Positions 24,128 through 32,469 of a stretch of DNA of 64,000 nt are shown here, piece by piece. Source of the DNA: Symsagittifera roscoffensis (taxonomy: Eukaryota; Xenacoelomorpha; Acoela; Convolutidae); NCBI RefSeq assembly GCF_963678635.1, contig NC_087066.1:49843581-49907580 (forward strand), written 5' to 3'. Made by a program: the position numbers and the translations under genes. Below the pieces are notes generated by a model, which searched no databases, had not been told where the DNA came from, and saw only the letters and a program-made list of their open reading frames with translations. How positions within the stretch are numbered: the first letter of the stretch is position 1; the number at the start of each line of letters is the position of its first letter.

Positions 24128-24704
24128 ATGTCAATTAAAAAGTATTCGAACTTCCTAGAATTACTCTACAAGAAAAAAGAAAATATTCCGTGTGATTTCC
24201 TTATTGATGAAATAGATGTAGAATCTTACTTTTTTAAAAACTTTTTGGACGTTTATGTTGTCCAAAACAGAATTCTCCGACTAGGTAAAGGTCTCTTTAG
24301 GGATACTTATTCAATCAAAGAGTTTATTTTTGATCCACATATTGCGCATCAAAGTTATAAACTTACTGCTGAGTTACACTTGACTAGAAAAGAAATTTTA
24401 TTTATTTTAGAAAAGTTGAAGTTAATAAAAAAGTCGTACGATAATATTTCAAAGACCCTTTTGATTCCCTACCCAACTCCCAAATTTGTCAAAACTCCCC
24501 AGCAAAGTTCTTTATTCCTCCATTTCTTTTGAAGTTTTTTCTTGCATGATCAGGTTTGGAATCAGATATCCAGAGATTTGCTTTGAAAAATTCATCAACT
24601 TTGAGTTATCGTCTCAAATCTACATCAAAATCAAAGAATTTGACTATCTACTCAAAAATCAGCAATTTCTCATTGATTACATACATAAAATTAAATTAAA
24701 TTGA
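24128..24704 (+). pseudogene. Unknown Polinton-borne gene, frameshifted
   Basis: An open frame of 134 codons from the ATG at 24,128 is followed, in the next frame and overlapping (24,486-24,704), by an open stretch of similar composition (I, F, K, Y and E rich). A frameshift near 24,500-24,530 inside one original gene of about 190 codons is the simplest reading. No motif is recognised. It is the first gene after the CCAAT/CRE/HSE region and before the ATTGG array, so it is likely an early-type gene. The start is chosen because it directly follows the control region. Confidence 0.45.
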
Positions 24705-24874
24705 GGAGAAGACTTGCAGAGATGCTACTTTCATTTATTTTCCTTCTTTTGTGACTTATATCGGCAATATTTCTTATTTTTACAGCAAACAGCTTTTGGT
24801 CATTTATTTTTGCGATTGCTTTTGTGTATATTTTTACTTATTTGGAAGATATAAGTTCTTAAAAAGTTCCTCTG

Positions 24875-25049
24875 ATTGGATACGACAACTAGAACAAAAA
24901 TGAACATTTTTGTGATTGGAAACGACAATACCCAAAATGCAACTTTGTTTCCGATTGGACACAACTTTTATCCAAGAATCCCATAAAAGGAAGCTGAAAT
25001 CTCATTGGACACGACTACAATCCAAATAAGGAAAATCCATTCTGATTGG
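24875..25049. promoter_or_regulatory. Reverse-oriented ATTGG (CCAAT) array
   Basis: ATTGG at 24,875, 24,915, 24,954, 25,004 and 25,045, four of them followed by GGAYACRAC-like sequence (attggatacgacaact, attggaaacgacaata, attggacacaac, attggacacgactaca). Spacing is 40, 39, 50 and 41 bp. The array is opposite in orientation to the one at 23.5-24.1 kb and lies 190-360 bp upstream of the frame at 25,237. Confidence 0.75.
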
Positions 25050-25106
25050 TTGAACCTACACATTCCAGTTGAAGGTACCCCTCTCTATAACTAAAAATCA
25101 TTTTAT

Positions 25107-25205
25107 TTTCAACTTAACTACCGTCAACTACCTCCTCTCTCAGCTCTAAATACATTAATTTCAACTTAACCACCGTCAACTACCCCCCTCTCGGCTCTTT
25201 CTTGT
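25107..25205 (+). repeat. ~52-bp tandem duplication upstream of 25,237
   Basis: atttcaacttaactaccgtcaactacctcctctctcagctc is repeated once with small changes (accaccgtcaactacccccctctcggctc). It is probably the promoter or leader of the next gene. Confidence 0.75.
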
Positions 25206-25236
25206 TTTTACTCTTTAACTCAACTTATTGCTCAAA

Positions 25237-25653
25237 ATGATCTTTTCAGTACAAAATAACAACCTTATGTTCTCGGTAGAATTTTCGGCTGATTTAGTAC
25301 AAATCCAGGTGCGAGAAACAGTTTGTGGAGTTTTTCTGGCACGAATGGACATTCCAATCTAAGTCGGGCACATGGTGGAAGTGATGCGCAGGGATTTCAA
25401 CGAACATCATATAACGCAAGTAACCCCTACAGAGAATCAACTTGGAGAAATGCAAATGATGGAGGAAGTGGCCGAGCATGTGGGAATGAACTACCCCGAA
25501 ACTCCTGACTCTAGATATGTGGCTCAACCATTCGACGATTTCCTCTTTCCTTGGTAAGAGGGATCTGTGGACATCCCAATTACTATCGAAGAGGACGAGG
25601 GGTTCTCTAAGCCAAAAACTCCAGTAGCAAACCACCAAGACAACCACCAGTGA
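25237..25653 (+). pseudogene. Unknown Polinton gene with two in-frame stops
   Basis: One reading frame runs from the ATG at 25,237 to a TGA at 25,651-25,653. It is interrupted only by TAA at 25,360-25,362 and TAA at 25,555-25,557. The encoded sequence is acidic and hydrophilic (EDEGFSKPKTP near the end). The amino-terminal VEFSADLVQIQVRETVCGVF part looks like beta strands. No family is recognised. The minus-strand frame 25,294-25,662 over the same bases is a shadow. Position just after the ATTGG array and promoter duplication supports a real gene lost by point mutation. Confidence 0.5.
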
Positions 25654-25699
25654 TGGAAGCAATACCAGCTTTACGCTCCATTGAGAACTTGCAAAACTC

Positions 25700-26540
25700 T
25701 TCAGCTGCTCGACAGCTCTTTGATTTGTAAATAAATTGGTTATTGTCTTGTTTTGTAATTTAATTTATAATTTGCACCTAGTAATTTTATTTTAAAGAGA
25801 TAGGAACAAAGAGATCATAGAAAAGTTTGTTACGAAATTTCAAAGGTAAAACTTTGTTATAAATGAAACTAATTATGCATCTGATAAATAATTTTACAAA
25901 ATTTTGTTAGAAAGATGACAAAAAATTAAACCAGTTTTTGCAAGCATGTTGAAAACTTTACAAAAATTTTTGCACCATGCAAAAATTTTCATTAAATATT
26001 TTCGCATTTTAAAGAAAAATGAAAGAGGATTTTCTTGCACTGTTAATAATTAAAGTAAATGAAAATCTTTGTTTTAACTTTGATCATGAAAAAAAATCTT
26101 TTTGGTATGTAGATGGATCAAAAATATAGGAAAAACAATGTAATAAGATAGGGAATAGCACTCAAAGTCAGCAATTATGAAAAAATTTTAGCATTAATTT
26201 AACAAGTTTTTTTACAATAAAATTTTGCAATTTTTGCGTATGCATAAGAAAAAAGAAGCTAAATTTTTGCATTTGTTTTCAAAAACACTACGAAAAAACT
26301 TGCATCTAACACAGAAATTTTTTGAAAATTTTTGCACACTTGTCAAAAAAACCAAAACAGTTTTTGCATCTTGTATAAAAGTTTAATTAAATTTTTGCAA
26401 ACGTGCTGAAAAAATCAAAACAAAATTTACATCTTGCGAAAAAATTCTGAGTTAATTTTTGCACACGTGTTGAAAAGTACAAATTTATTCGTTGAAAAAA
26501 CTTTTGATTTTAAATAAAAACAATTCTGACAAGATTTTCA
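25700..26540. repeat. Intergenic region with degenerate TTTTTGCA repeats
   Basis: No gene. From about 25,930 to 26,480 a 60-70-bp unit recurs in degenerate form, each with a TTTTTGCA core followed by an acRTGTTGaaaa-like stretch (aagcatgttgaaaa, acacttgtcaaaa, aacgtgctgaaaa, acacgtgttgaaaa). It also holds a near-copy of a TIR motif at 26,134-26,156. Confidence 0.6.
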
Positions 26541-26551
26541 TAAACAAATAT

Positions 26552-27148
26552 TCAATTATTAAAAGAAAAATTGATACGTTCACTATTTACGGTACCATAA
26601 CCATCAATAAAACAATCAACAATTTTCAACAAGTTAGTCTTAGACTTTGAGTTTTGAACTTTTCGAATCCTTTCCAAAAAAGCTGATCCAAGCGTCCGAG
26701 TGGACGCAAGCTTCTGAGCAGAACTGAGAAAAGGTCTTTTAAATTTTTTTCGCAGCAGACGTTTCTTTGCAACACTGGGTAATTTTTCCGGTATTCTACA
26801 TTTCAAGTTGTGTTCGACTGCACGATTCAATTGATTGAAAACTTCACCTCTTGATGAAATAATATTGGAATAAAATCTGTATTTGTATAAAGTAAATATA
26901 CAGTCAACAATTTGATAAGTGAAATGATATTTATCTAATGTTTGCCAAAACTGATCGAGCGATGATCCGATTATTACTAAGTGAAATTTGCAATTTTCCA
27001 CTGGGCAGAATGATGAATGGTTAGATACACAGTAGTCTTGGGTGACAATAAATTTTTCATAAAAATTTTCTGAGACAAAGATAAAAAGAGATTTTGCATT
27101 GTAGTCCGAATAAAAAGTGGGATATGCTTGACACATAGCAGATGCCAT
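26552..27148 (-). CDS. Intact 198-aa protein of unknown function
   Basis: An uninterrupted frame on the minus strand, one of few long intact frames in the element. The first half is aromatic-rich and partly hydrophobic, with paired cysteines (CVSNHSSFCPVENCKFH near residues 40-55) that could bind metal. The second half is very basic (KKRLLRKKFKRPF near 130-140), suggesting nucleic-acid binding or a nuclear signal. It faces away from the genes at 27,363 onward and shares a divergent promoter with them. I do not recognise the family. Retention of an open frame while neighbours decay is notable but may be chance. Confidence 0.6.
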   Translation of the reverse strand: MASAMCQAYPTFYSDYNAKSLFIFVSENFYEKFIVTQDYCVSNHSSFCPVENCKFHLVIIGSSLDQFWQTLDKYHFTYQIVDCIFTLYKYRFYSNIISSRGEVFNQLNRAVEHNLKCRIPEKLPSVAKKRLLRKKFKRPFLSSAQKLASTRTLGSAFLERIRKVQNSKSKTNLLKIVDCFIDGYGTVNSERINFSFNN

Positions 27149-27205
27149 CGCCGATTACTTGTTAAAAATGATTTTTATCTACATTGAATTGCTTATATAG
27201 TTGTT

Positions 27206-27277
27206 CCATCACCTACGCAATGTCTATATTTGGATCATCACCTACTCATTATTCTATATAAGGTAAAATTACCTTAT
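27206..27277. promoter_or_regulatory. Divergent promoter with TATA box and palindrome
   Basis: The spacer between 27,148 (minus) and 27,363 (plus) has two copies of catcacctac (27,207 and 27,236), each followed by a tctatat stretch (27,218 and 27,253). The second, tctatataagg, is a good TATA box about 100 bp before the plus-strand start. It overlaps a perfect inverted repeat ataaggtaa/ttaccttat at 27,258-27,277 that could bind a dimeric regulator. Confidence 0.5.
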
Positions 27278-27362
27278 TTGGAATGTACAGTGAGTCATCT
27301 ACATTTACTAATTTCTATAAACTTACAAATATCCTTGTTTTGAAATATCTACTACTGATCAG

Positions 27363-27659
27363 TTGGCTCTGAGTCTCAAATCAAAAATATATTCACGAAA
27401 AGAAATCCTTCCCAGCTATATTGAATTTGCTAAGAACCAAAAAAGAATTGGGAGATTTTCTTGGTCCCAAAAACCCTACAACGGAAAAATTTACTTTGAA
27501 CTTTGCTTCCAATTGCTAAAGAAAAATGAATCGGGACAAATCGAAAAAACTCAGCAAGTCTATCTTGGTGAAAAAGAAGGGGAAAGGATATCAGCAATAC
27601 GGAATTCTGTTATTCACGATGCTGAAAACCTTGGACTCGTTCCTGTATTGGAACCCTAA
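27363..27659 (+). CDS. Small protein, possible PC4-like fold
   Basis: 98 codons, intact. It is basic at the start (SKIYSRKEILPSY), then a strand-rich part FSWSQKPYNGKIYFELCFQL followed by a charged turn and a helix (ISAIRNSVIHDAENLG). The pattern of beta hairpins, a short polar loop and a final helix is like the two genes that follow, one of which has a clear PC4-type ending. That is a weak structural inference; by itself this protein is of unknown function. It is first in a run of three small plus-strand genes. Confidence 0.5.
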   Translation: MALSLKSKIYSRKEILPSYIEFAKNQKRIGRFSWSQKPYNGKIYFELCFQLLKKNESGQIEKTQQVYLGEKEGERISAIRNSVIHDAENLGLVPVLEP

Positions 27660-27677
27660 TCTGACAAAGACTCAACC

Positions 27678-27926
27678 ATGGAGCAGGAACTTGCGAACTG
27701 TCATGCGGTGTATGACGTAGCAACATACAAGAAGAGAAGGGTGTGTGTCACAATCAAAAAGTACAGTGTGAACAAGCCCCCTTACATTCAGATTCGACTC
27801 TTCACTGCAAAGGAGAACGAAGTCTTGAAGCAAATTGCTTATGTCAACTATACTTTGAACGAATTCAAAGAAATCGCCCAAATCTTGGGAGGTTTTATGT
27901 TTGTTGAGAACTGTAATGTTCAATAG
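27678..27926 (+). CDS. Small protein, PC4-like single-strand-binding candidate
   Basis: 82 codons, intact, 18 bp after the previous gene. The sequence KKRRVCVTIKKYSVNKPPYIQIR, a turn, then YVNYTLNEFKEIAQIL follows the PC4 (transcription coactivator/ssDNA-binding) layout: basic first strands, a P-x-I-x-I-R strand, a loop, and a last segment where a sequence like ISLTLEQWxxL is usual. PC4-fold proteins bind single-stranded DNA as dimers and would suit replication or late transcription of a DNA element. The match is by pattern only and could be wrong. Confidence 0.5.
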   Translation: MEQELANCHAVYDVATYKKRRVCVTIKKYSVNKPPYIQIRLFTAKENEVLKQIAYVNYTLNEFKEIAQILGGFMFVENCNVQ

Positions 27927-28156
27927 TTTTCTAGAGTGATGTTATTATAGTAATGTAATTCAAATATTCATCTTCTTGAATCATTTTTTAAAATTTCTTT
28001 GAGCTGAGCAGTATGAGTTGGAACATTAGTTTTTCCAGAAATCTTGTTTTAAAGCTTCAAAATAAATTGGGATTTTTTCATATCGTCTTACAAGAAAAGT
28101 CCCAGAAATGTTCACTATCAGTTTTGGAATCTCAAAATTTACCAAAATAGCAAGAA

Positions 28157-28383
28157 TTGGATACAGAATCACAAATTTCTCAATTTGAGTGGACTTTGCA
28201 TAATGGAAGACGAAAAGTTTTTCTAAGTTATCGTTCAGATATTAAAAAAATAGATCTTATAGAGTATCGTAGAAAAGGAAACACTTGGAAAAACAATCAG
28301 AAATTCAGTTGGAAAAAGAAGAGTATGATAAACTGGTTGATTTTATCCCCTCGGTTTTGTCTTATGTTGAAACATTCAAATAA
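28157..28383 (+). pseudogene. PC4-like protein, frameshifted
   Basis: The first frame (from 28,157) gives FEWTLHNGRRKVFLSYRSDIKKIDLIEYRRKG. After a frame change near 28,280-28,300 another frame gives IQLEKEEYDKLVDFIPSVL and a TAA at 28,381-28,383. The second part closely follows the closing block of PC4-family proteins (I-x-L-x-x-E-E-W/Y-x-x-L-x-x-x-I-P), and the first part the DIREY-type strand. The gene therefore looks like a PC4-like ssDNA-binding protein broken by one indel. Of the three small genes here it has the best family support. Confidence 0.55.
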
Positions 28384-28509
28384 ACTTGTATCATTATTGA
28401 TGAATGCACTGTAGAAAATGAACGTTCAGAAATTGAATGAAATTCTCAGAAATTTTGATTTGATAAAGCATGACTTCCTATCACATACAAAAAGAAAAAA
28501 TTATTTTCT

Positions 28510-28821
28510 TTGTACCTGTATTTTTTTGGACCCAAACATAAATTTGAAAAAAATGGACAAAAAATTTCCTTTTGGGGGTCTAATTGGATAGGGAAATTCT
28601 TGTATGGATTACTTTTTGCAAATTCAAAAATTTTCAGACTTCATGCAATTTTACATGATGCAGCTGGCTCTGTGAAGTCTACTACTTATAAAGGAACTGG
28701 TCATTGTTATGTTTTACCTAGATTTCCAAGTTTTTGTTTTCTTGGTCACGTGACTGGGTTGTTCTTCTGTTTATATGTTAAAATATTTGTTTCATCAGTA
28801 TATGCATTGTTTGATTGTTAA
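28510..28821 (+). CDS. Small hydrophobic protein with HDAAG...CYVL motif
   Basis: 104-codon frame, intact. A central SNWIGKFLYGLLFANSKIF stretch is followed by LHDAAGSVKSTTYKGTGHCYVL and a hydrophobic tail (FLGHVTGLFFCLYVKIF) that could be a membrane segment. The HD followed by glycines recalls the phospholipase A2-like domain of some viral capsid proteins, but the calcium-loop and cysteines are not evident, so I do not assign that function. It sits just before the exonuclease-like gene at 28,861. The start at 28,510 is approximate because an earlier start is not excluded. Confidence 0.45.
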   Translation: MYLYFFGPKHKFEKNGQKISFWGSNWIGKFLYGLLFANSKIFRLHAILHDAAGSVKSTTYKGTGHCYVLPRFPSFCFLGHVTGLFFCLYVKIFVSSVYALFDC

Positions 28822-28860
28822 TCATTTAACCAAAAAATTCCAGAGAAAACAGTTAACAGT

Positions 28861-29295
28861 ATGAGTCTAATTGTTTTGGATATTGAATGTATTGAAAACA
28901 ATATAGTGAAAGATTTAGGAGTTTATAAGGATGGACAAACTGTAGGATATTCCTTTCTTCCTCCCAAAAAATTCAAACCAACATCCCAATCCTTTTGGTG
29001 TACACAGCATCTTCATGGAATCAATTGGAGCAGTGGTTACAAAAAATATATTGAATTGGAAAAAATATTGAAAAATTTAGAAGCCACAGAAACGGAAATT
29101 TTTGCAAAAGGTTATGAAAAATGTAAGATTCTGGCAGAAATTTTGGAAACAAAGATTACAAACTTGGATGACTACGCATGCCCAAAAAGTCAGAATTTGA
29201 TTTTCAAAGATGAAGAATATGATTGGAGGTGTAGCATCTACCCATTTCGTCATGCAAATACTCTTCACTGTGCAGAAAAAAAAGCATTTGCATAG
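28861..29295 (+). CDS. Exonuclease-like (DxE) small protein
   Basis: 144 codons, intact. It begins SLIVLDIECIENNIVKDLGVY: a strand ending in D-I-E followed by a second strand, as in motif I of RNase H-fold 3'-5' exonucleases. FWCTQHLHGINWSSG follows, then a helical region. NLDDYACPKSQNL and YPFRHANTLHCAEKKA near the end supply further Asp, His and Cys residues that could be catalytic or structural. Similar proteins are, as I recall, found with Polinton-type elements and usually left unnamed. The exonuclease reading is an inference from the opening motif only. It precedes the packaging ATPase by about 50 bp. Confidence 0.5.
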   Translation: MSLIVLDIECIENNIVKDLGVYKDGQTVGYSFLPPKKFKPTSQSFWCTQHLHGINWSSGYKKYIELEKILKNLEATETEIFAKGYEKCKILAEILETKITNLDDYACPKSQNLIFKDEEYDWRCSIYPFRHANTLHCAEKKAFA

Positions 29296-29341
29296 GAAAA
29301 ATGGACTCGATGTTTTTTTTAAAATTGTAAATAAATTGTAA

Positions 29342-30154
29342 ATAAAATGTAAAAAAATTTCTACCAAAGAACGAGTTTTTATTTCGCTAGTTGGACCGAG
29401 TGGATCTGGAAAATTGCATCTTATTTTTGAGTGGTAAAAAGATGGTACATTTCAACCAAAGTTTGACAAAAAGTTTTATTTCTATCAACATTATCAACCT
29501 CTTTATGGACAAATGCAAAGAAAAAACCTTAAGTTTATCCAAGGAGTTGACTTTGAACTGATTGAAAATCTTCCCAAGAATGGAACAAAATACCTGTTAA
29601 AATTTGATGACTCTTGTGAAGAAATTTCAAATTCTAAGCAGTTTGTAAAAGTTGCTACTGCTGAAAGACACAGGGGACTGAATACATTATATATTAAGCA
29701 TAACTTGTTTCATCGAAGCAAATTGGGAAGAGATGTTGAGTTACAAAATGCACATATAGTCTTATTCAAGTCACCGAGAGATGTTTTACAAATCAATACA
29801 TTAAGTCAACAACTAGGTCTAGGATTACAATTGAAAGAGTGGTATCAAGATGCAACATCTACTCCTTATGGTCATTTACTCATTGATTTAACTCCAAAAA
29901 CAGTTGATTCGCTAAAATATTGCACAAACAGTGGTTCAGTTCCATCAACATTTTATCTACCAGCAGGAACAGAAACTAAGTTTTTGGACGATGAGCATAC
30001 AATACGTCTCTATACTCCCAATATTTCAAACATTTCCCCAAAAACTTCAAAAACAATTCATCCTCCATTGTCCAAAAATTTTCATTCAATTCCTCAGCGG
30101 ATGTCTGGTAAACTTGCTACGAGGCGAGCTAAAGGATCTTCGAAAAGTAGATAA
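29342..30154 (+). pseudogene. Polinton packaging ATPase (FtsK/HerA-type)
   Basis: This ATPase pumps the genome into the capsid. Its frame opens at 29,342 with no in-frame ATG before the P-loop, so the true start is uncertain (an ATG at 29,347 is one base out of frame). Walker A reads GPSGSGK followed by Leu instead of Ser/Thr (29,393-29,416), a likely inactivating change. A TAA at 29,435-29,437 then breaks the frame. From 29,513 it is open for 213 codons and shows Walker B-like LLKFDDSCEE, the sensor and arginine region ERHRGLNTLYIKHNLFHRSK, and ELQNAHIVLFKSPRDVLQI, which are characteristic of Polinton and related ATPases. It ends with a basic tail. Confidence 0.88.
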
Positions 30155-30358
30155 AATATCGAAGAGAAGTATCAGAACTCACACGAAGAAGAACTTCACT
30201 GCATAAAAGGAGAACTATTTTGAGCTCGCCAAAAGGCTTACAATTAATATCTGTTATCACTCCTTTTGTCATTAAACGATTGACATAGTATAGATCAGTT
30301 TGTTCTAATTCCTTACTCAATTTATCAATCACAAAGTACACTTCCCAAAAAACCAAAA
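30155..30358. other. Short spacer, possibly start of next gene
   Basis: No clear start codon for the following frame; the next gene may begin here in a broken frame. A minus-strand frame (30,129-30,395) is a shadow. Confidence 0.3.
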
Positions 30359-30700
30359 TTGGAACAAAAGGAAGAAAAAGAGGAGATTGTACCAAAAAAA
30401 TTTGATTCTATTTACAGTGCTGTAAATGCAAAGTTGAAAACGAGTAACAATAAGCACCTTATTGATTTAATTTTGAATTCTCCTAGAATTAGACTAAGTC
30501 AGTCAGAAAATATCATATTAGATAATCGAGACACTAAAAAATCAATTGTAGACTTTGTGTGTGCACTAAAGCGAAAAAATACCGACTTTCCCGATATTTA
30601 ATTTACCATTTTGGAAGCAACTCAAATTCCACCTAAATTTGTTGCCAACAAGTATGCCAAAGCGAAAGACAGAGGAACTTGGATCCCTTTCAAAATCTGA
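30359..30700 (+). pseudogene. Small protein between ATPase and integrase
   Basis: One frame from 30,359 (or earlier) to a TGA at 30,698-30,700 is broken by TAA at 30,599-30,601. Features: a charged start, SIYSAVNAKLKTSNNKHLIDLIL, LSQSENIILD, then VDFVCALKRKNTDFPDI and, past the stop, FTILEATQIPPKFVANKYA. A gene of this size with the closing I-x-x-x-I-P-P-x-x-V-x-N-K-x-A pattern is common before the integrase in Polinton-type elements, as far as I can recall; its role is not known to me. Its end overlaps the integrase start by 47 bp. Confidence 0.55.
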
Positions 30701-31581
30701 AAAAGTAAGTCTGAACAGATTGTATTCTAGGGGTAGAGCTGCGTACGGTTCTCTGCGAAACTTGAGTAAAGCAAGCGGATTGTCAAAAAAGAAAGTAGAA
30801 CAATTTTTACAAACCAAGACATCGTCCCCCAATCAGACATTTCCGAAGGCTTCAAGCATTTTCAAAAAATATAAATGAAATTTGGTGTATGGATTTGGCA
30901 TTTGTGGACAAACTAGCGAGTCAAAACAAGGGAGTCAATTATTTATTGGTTGCTGTTGATGTTTTATCGCGATTTGTCAGAGTTCAAACAATGAAAACTA
31001 AATATGCCAAGGACACTTTGCAAGCTTTCGAAAAAATTATTTCTCGAAAAAACACTCCTGAAAAGCTTTGGGTTGATAAAGGAACGGAATATGGAGGAAC
31101 TATCAAAAAATTTTGTAAGGAAAAAAGCATTGAAGTTTACTCGACCATGAGTGAAACAAAAGCTGCATTTGCAGAGAGAGCCATTCAATTATTAAAACAC
31201 ATTATTTACCGCTACATAGAAGATCATGGTGAAAAATTCATTAACAAGTTGCCGCAATTTGGGTCTATATTGAATTGTCGCATCAATAGATCTATTGGGA
31301 AATCACCTAGAGATGTCAATAATACTGATTTCATCTCAATTCTGTACAATAAACCTCTAACAAGGTATAAGAAACTAAAATTCAAAGTTGGAAACAGAGT
31401 GAGAATTTCAAAGAATGATATTCCGTTCCGCAAAGGATATAAACCACAATTTACAGATGAAATTTTTGAAATTTCGGTAATATCTACAAAAAAGCCCCCT
31501 ACATACATCATCAAAGATCTCGACAAAGAAGAAATTCTGGGATAACTTTATGAAAAAGAGCTTAGAAAATGTTCTGATTAA
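30654..31581 (+). pseudogene. Polinton integrase (retroviral DDE type)
   Basis: The integrase inserts the element into the genome. Starting from the ATG at 30,654 it has a helix-turn-helix-like amino terminus (LNRLYSRGRAAYGSLRNL, ASGLSKKKVEQFLQ). A frameshift just after 30,870 moves reading to the frame of 30,889-31,545. The catalytic core shows MDLAFVDKL with the first Asp, LWVDKGTEYGG with the second, and FAERAIQLLK with the Glu. The carboxy-terminal SH3-like part follows: FKVGNRVRISK, FRKGYKPQFTDEIF and YIIKDLDKEEILG. A TAA at 31,543-31,545 then interrupts the usual ending, and the same frame closes at 31,579-31,581. The catalytic triad is intact, but the frameshift and stop make it a pseudogene. 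Confidence 0.92.
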
Positions 31582-31624
31582 AGGTAAATCTTTTTTTAAA
31601 CTAAATTTCTACCGATCAGTTGTC

Positions 31625-32452
31625 ATGAATTTTTTCACTATTGAGTTGGTTTCCAACGCTTCTTTTAATTGTTATCTTAATAATAGTCTTAATTCTTTTA
31701 CAAACTTTCTACCCGAACAAATACATTTGAAAGGAGAATGGGAGGTTGCTATTTCAGAAGTATCATACCCTTTTTTGTACCAAAATGCTACAGAGGGAAA
31801 ATTTACATTCGTAGATGGTAGAGAAAGTTCTGAGGAGAAAAGAAAGATTGTACCGATGAACATTGAACCAGGGTTGTATCCAAGTGTTGTTGATATTGTT
31901 GTAGCCATGAATAACAAAATTTGAGAACGTCTAGGTGCTCAAGTTTTTGAATATAACGGAATCTATGTATCAGTAGATAAAATTACACAAAAAGTTGCTG
32001 TTCATTTACCTGAGAATCAATCAGTGTTTATAATTCAGAGTGCTGATTTGAGCCACATTTTTGGTTGTGATTTAGAACAAAATCAAACAGGGGTTATAAG
32101 GAAAGGAAAAAGTCCACATCATCCTCAGTATTCTTACGACATTATAAGAATACATTCCCTAATGAAATACAGTGATATTATAGAATATAACATAGTTGGT
32201 GATACCAAAACTCCCTTATTGCGTTGTATTCCATTTATCTCCAAAGTGAAGAGTGGAGATATAATTTTTACAGGACAGTACATGAATTATCAATCCTTTA
32301 CAAAATTACAGTTTAAAAAGCTGTTGAAAAATTCTTTCCATAGTATCAAGATAGAACTAAGAGATAGTACTGGCGAAAAAATTCCTTTTGTGTCCGTAGG
32401 AATCACTCGAGTTATTCTCTTGTTCCGCAAGATTTCGAATATTCATTTTTGA
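31625..32452 (+). pseudogene. Polinton penton (minor capsid) protein
   Basis: The penton occupies the vertices of the predicted icosahedral shell. The frame starts at 31,625 and shows LPEQIHLKGEWEVAISEVSYP, a sequence I recognise as the diagnostic opening of Polinton and adintovirus minor capsid proteins. A single TGA at 31,922-31,924 breaks it at about residue 100; the same frame continues with VDKITQKVAVHLPENQSV, IIEYNIVGDTKTPLLRCIP and IKIELRDSTGEKIPF, ending at 32,452. Length of about 275 residues is normal for the family. It lies between integrase and the pX-like gene. Confidence 0.9.
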
Positions 32453-32469
32453 TTTAAACTTCATACGAA

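Noticed and set aside
25294-25662. 122-codon minus-strand frame
   Set aside because: Shadow of the plus-strand gene 25,237-25,653, whose composition is more protein-like and which follows a promoter-type region.
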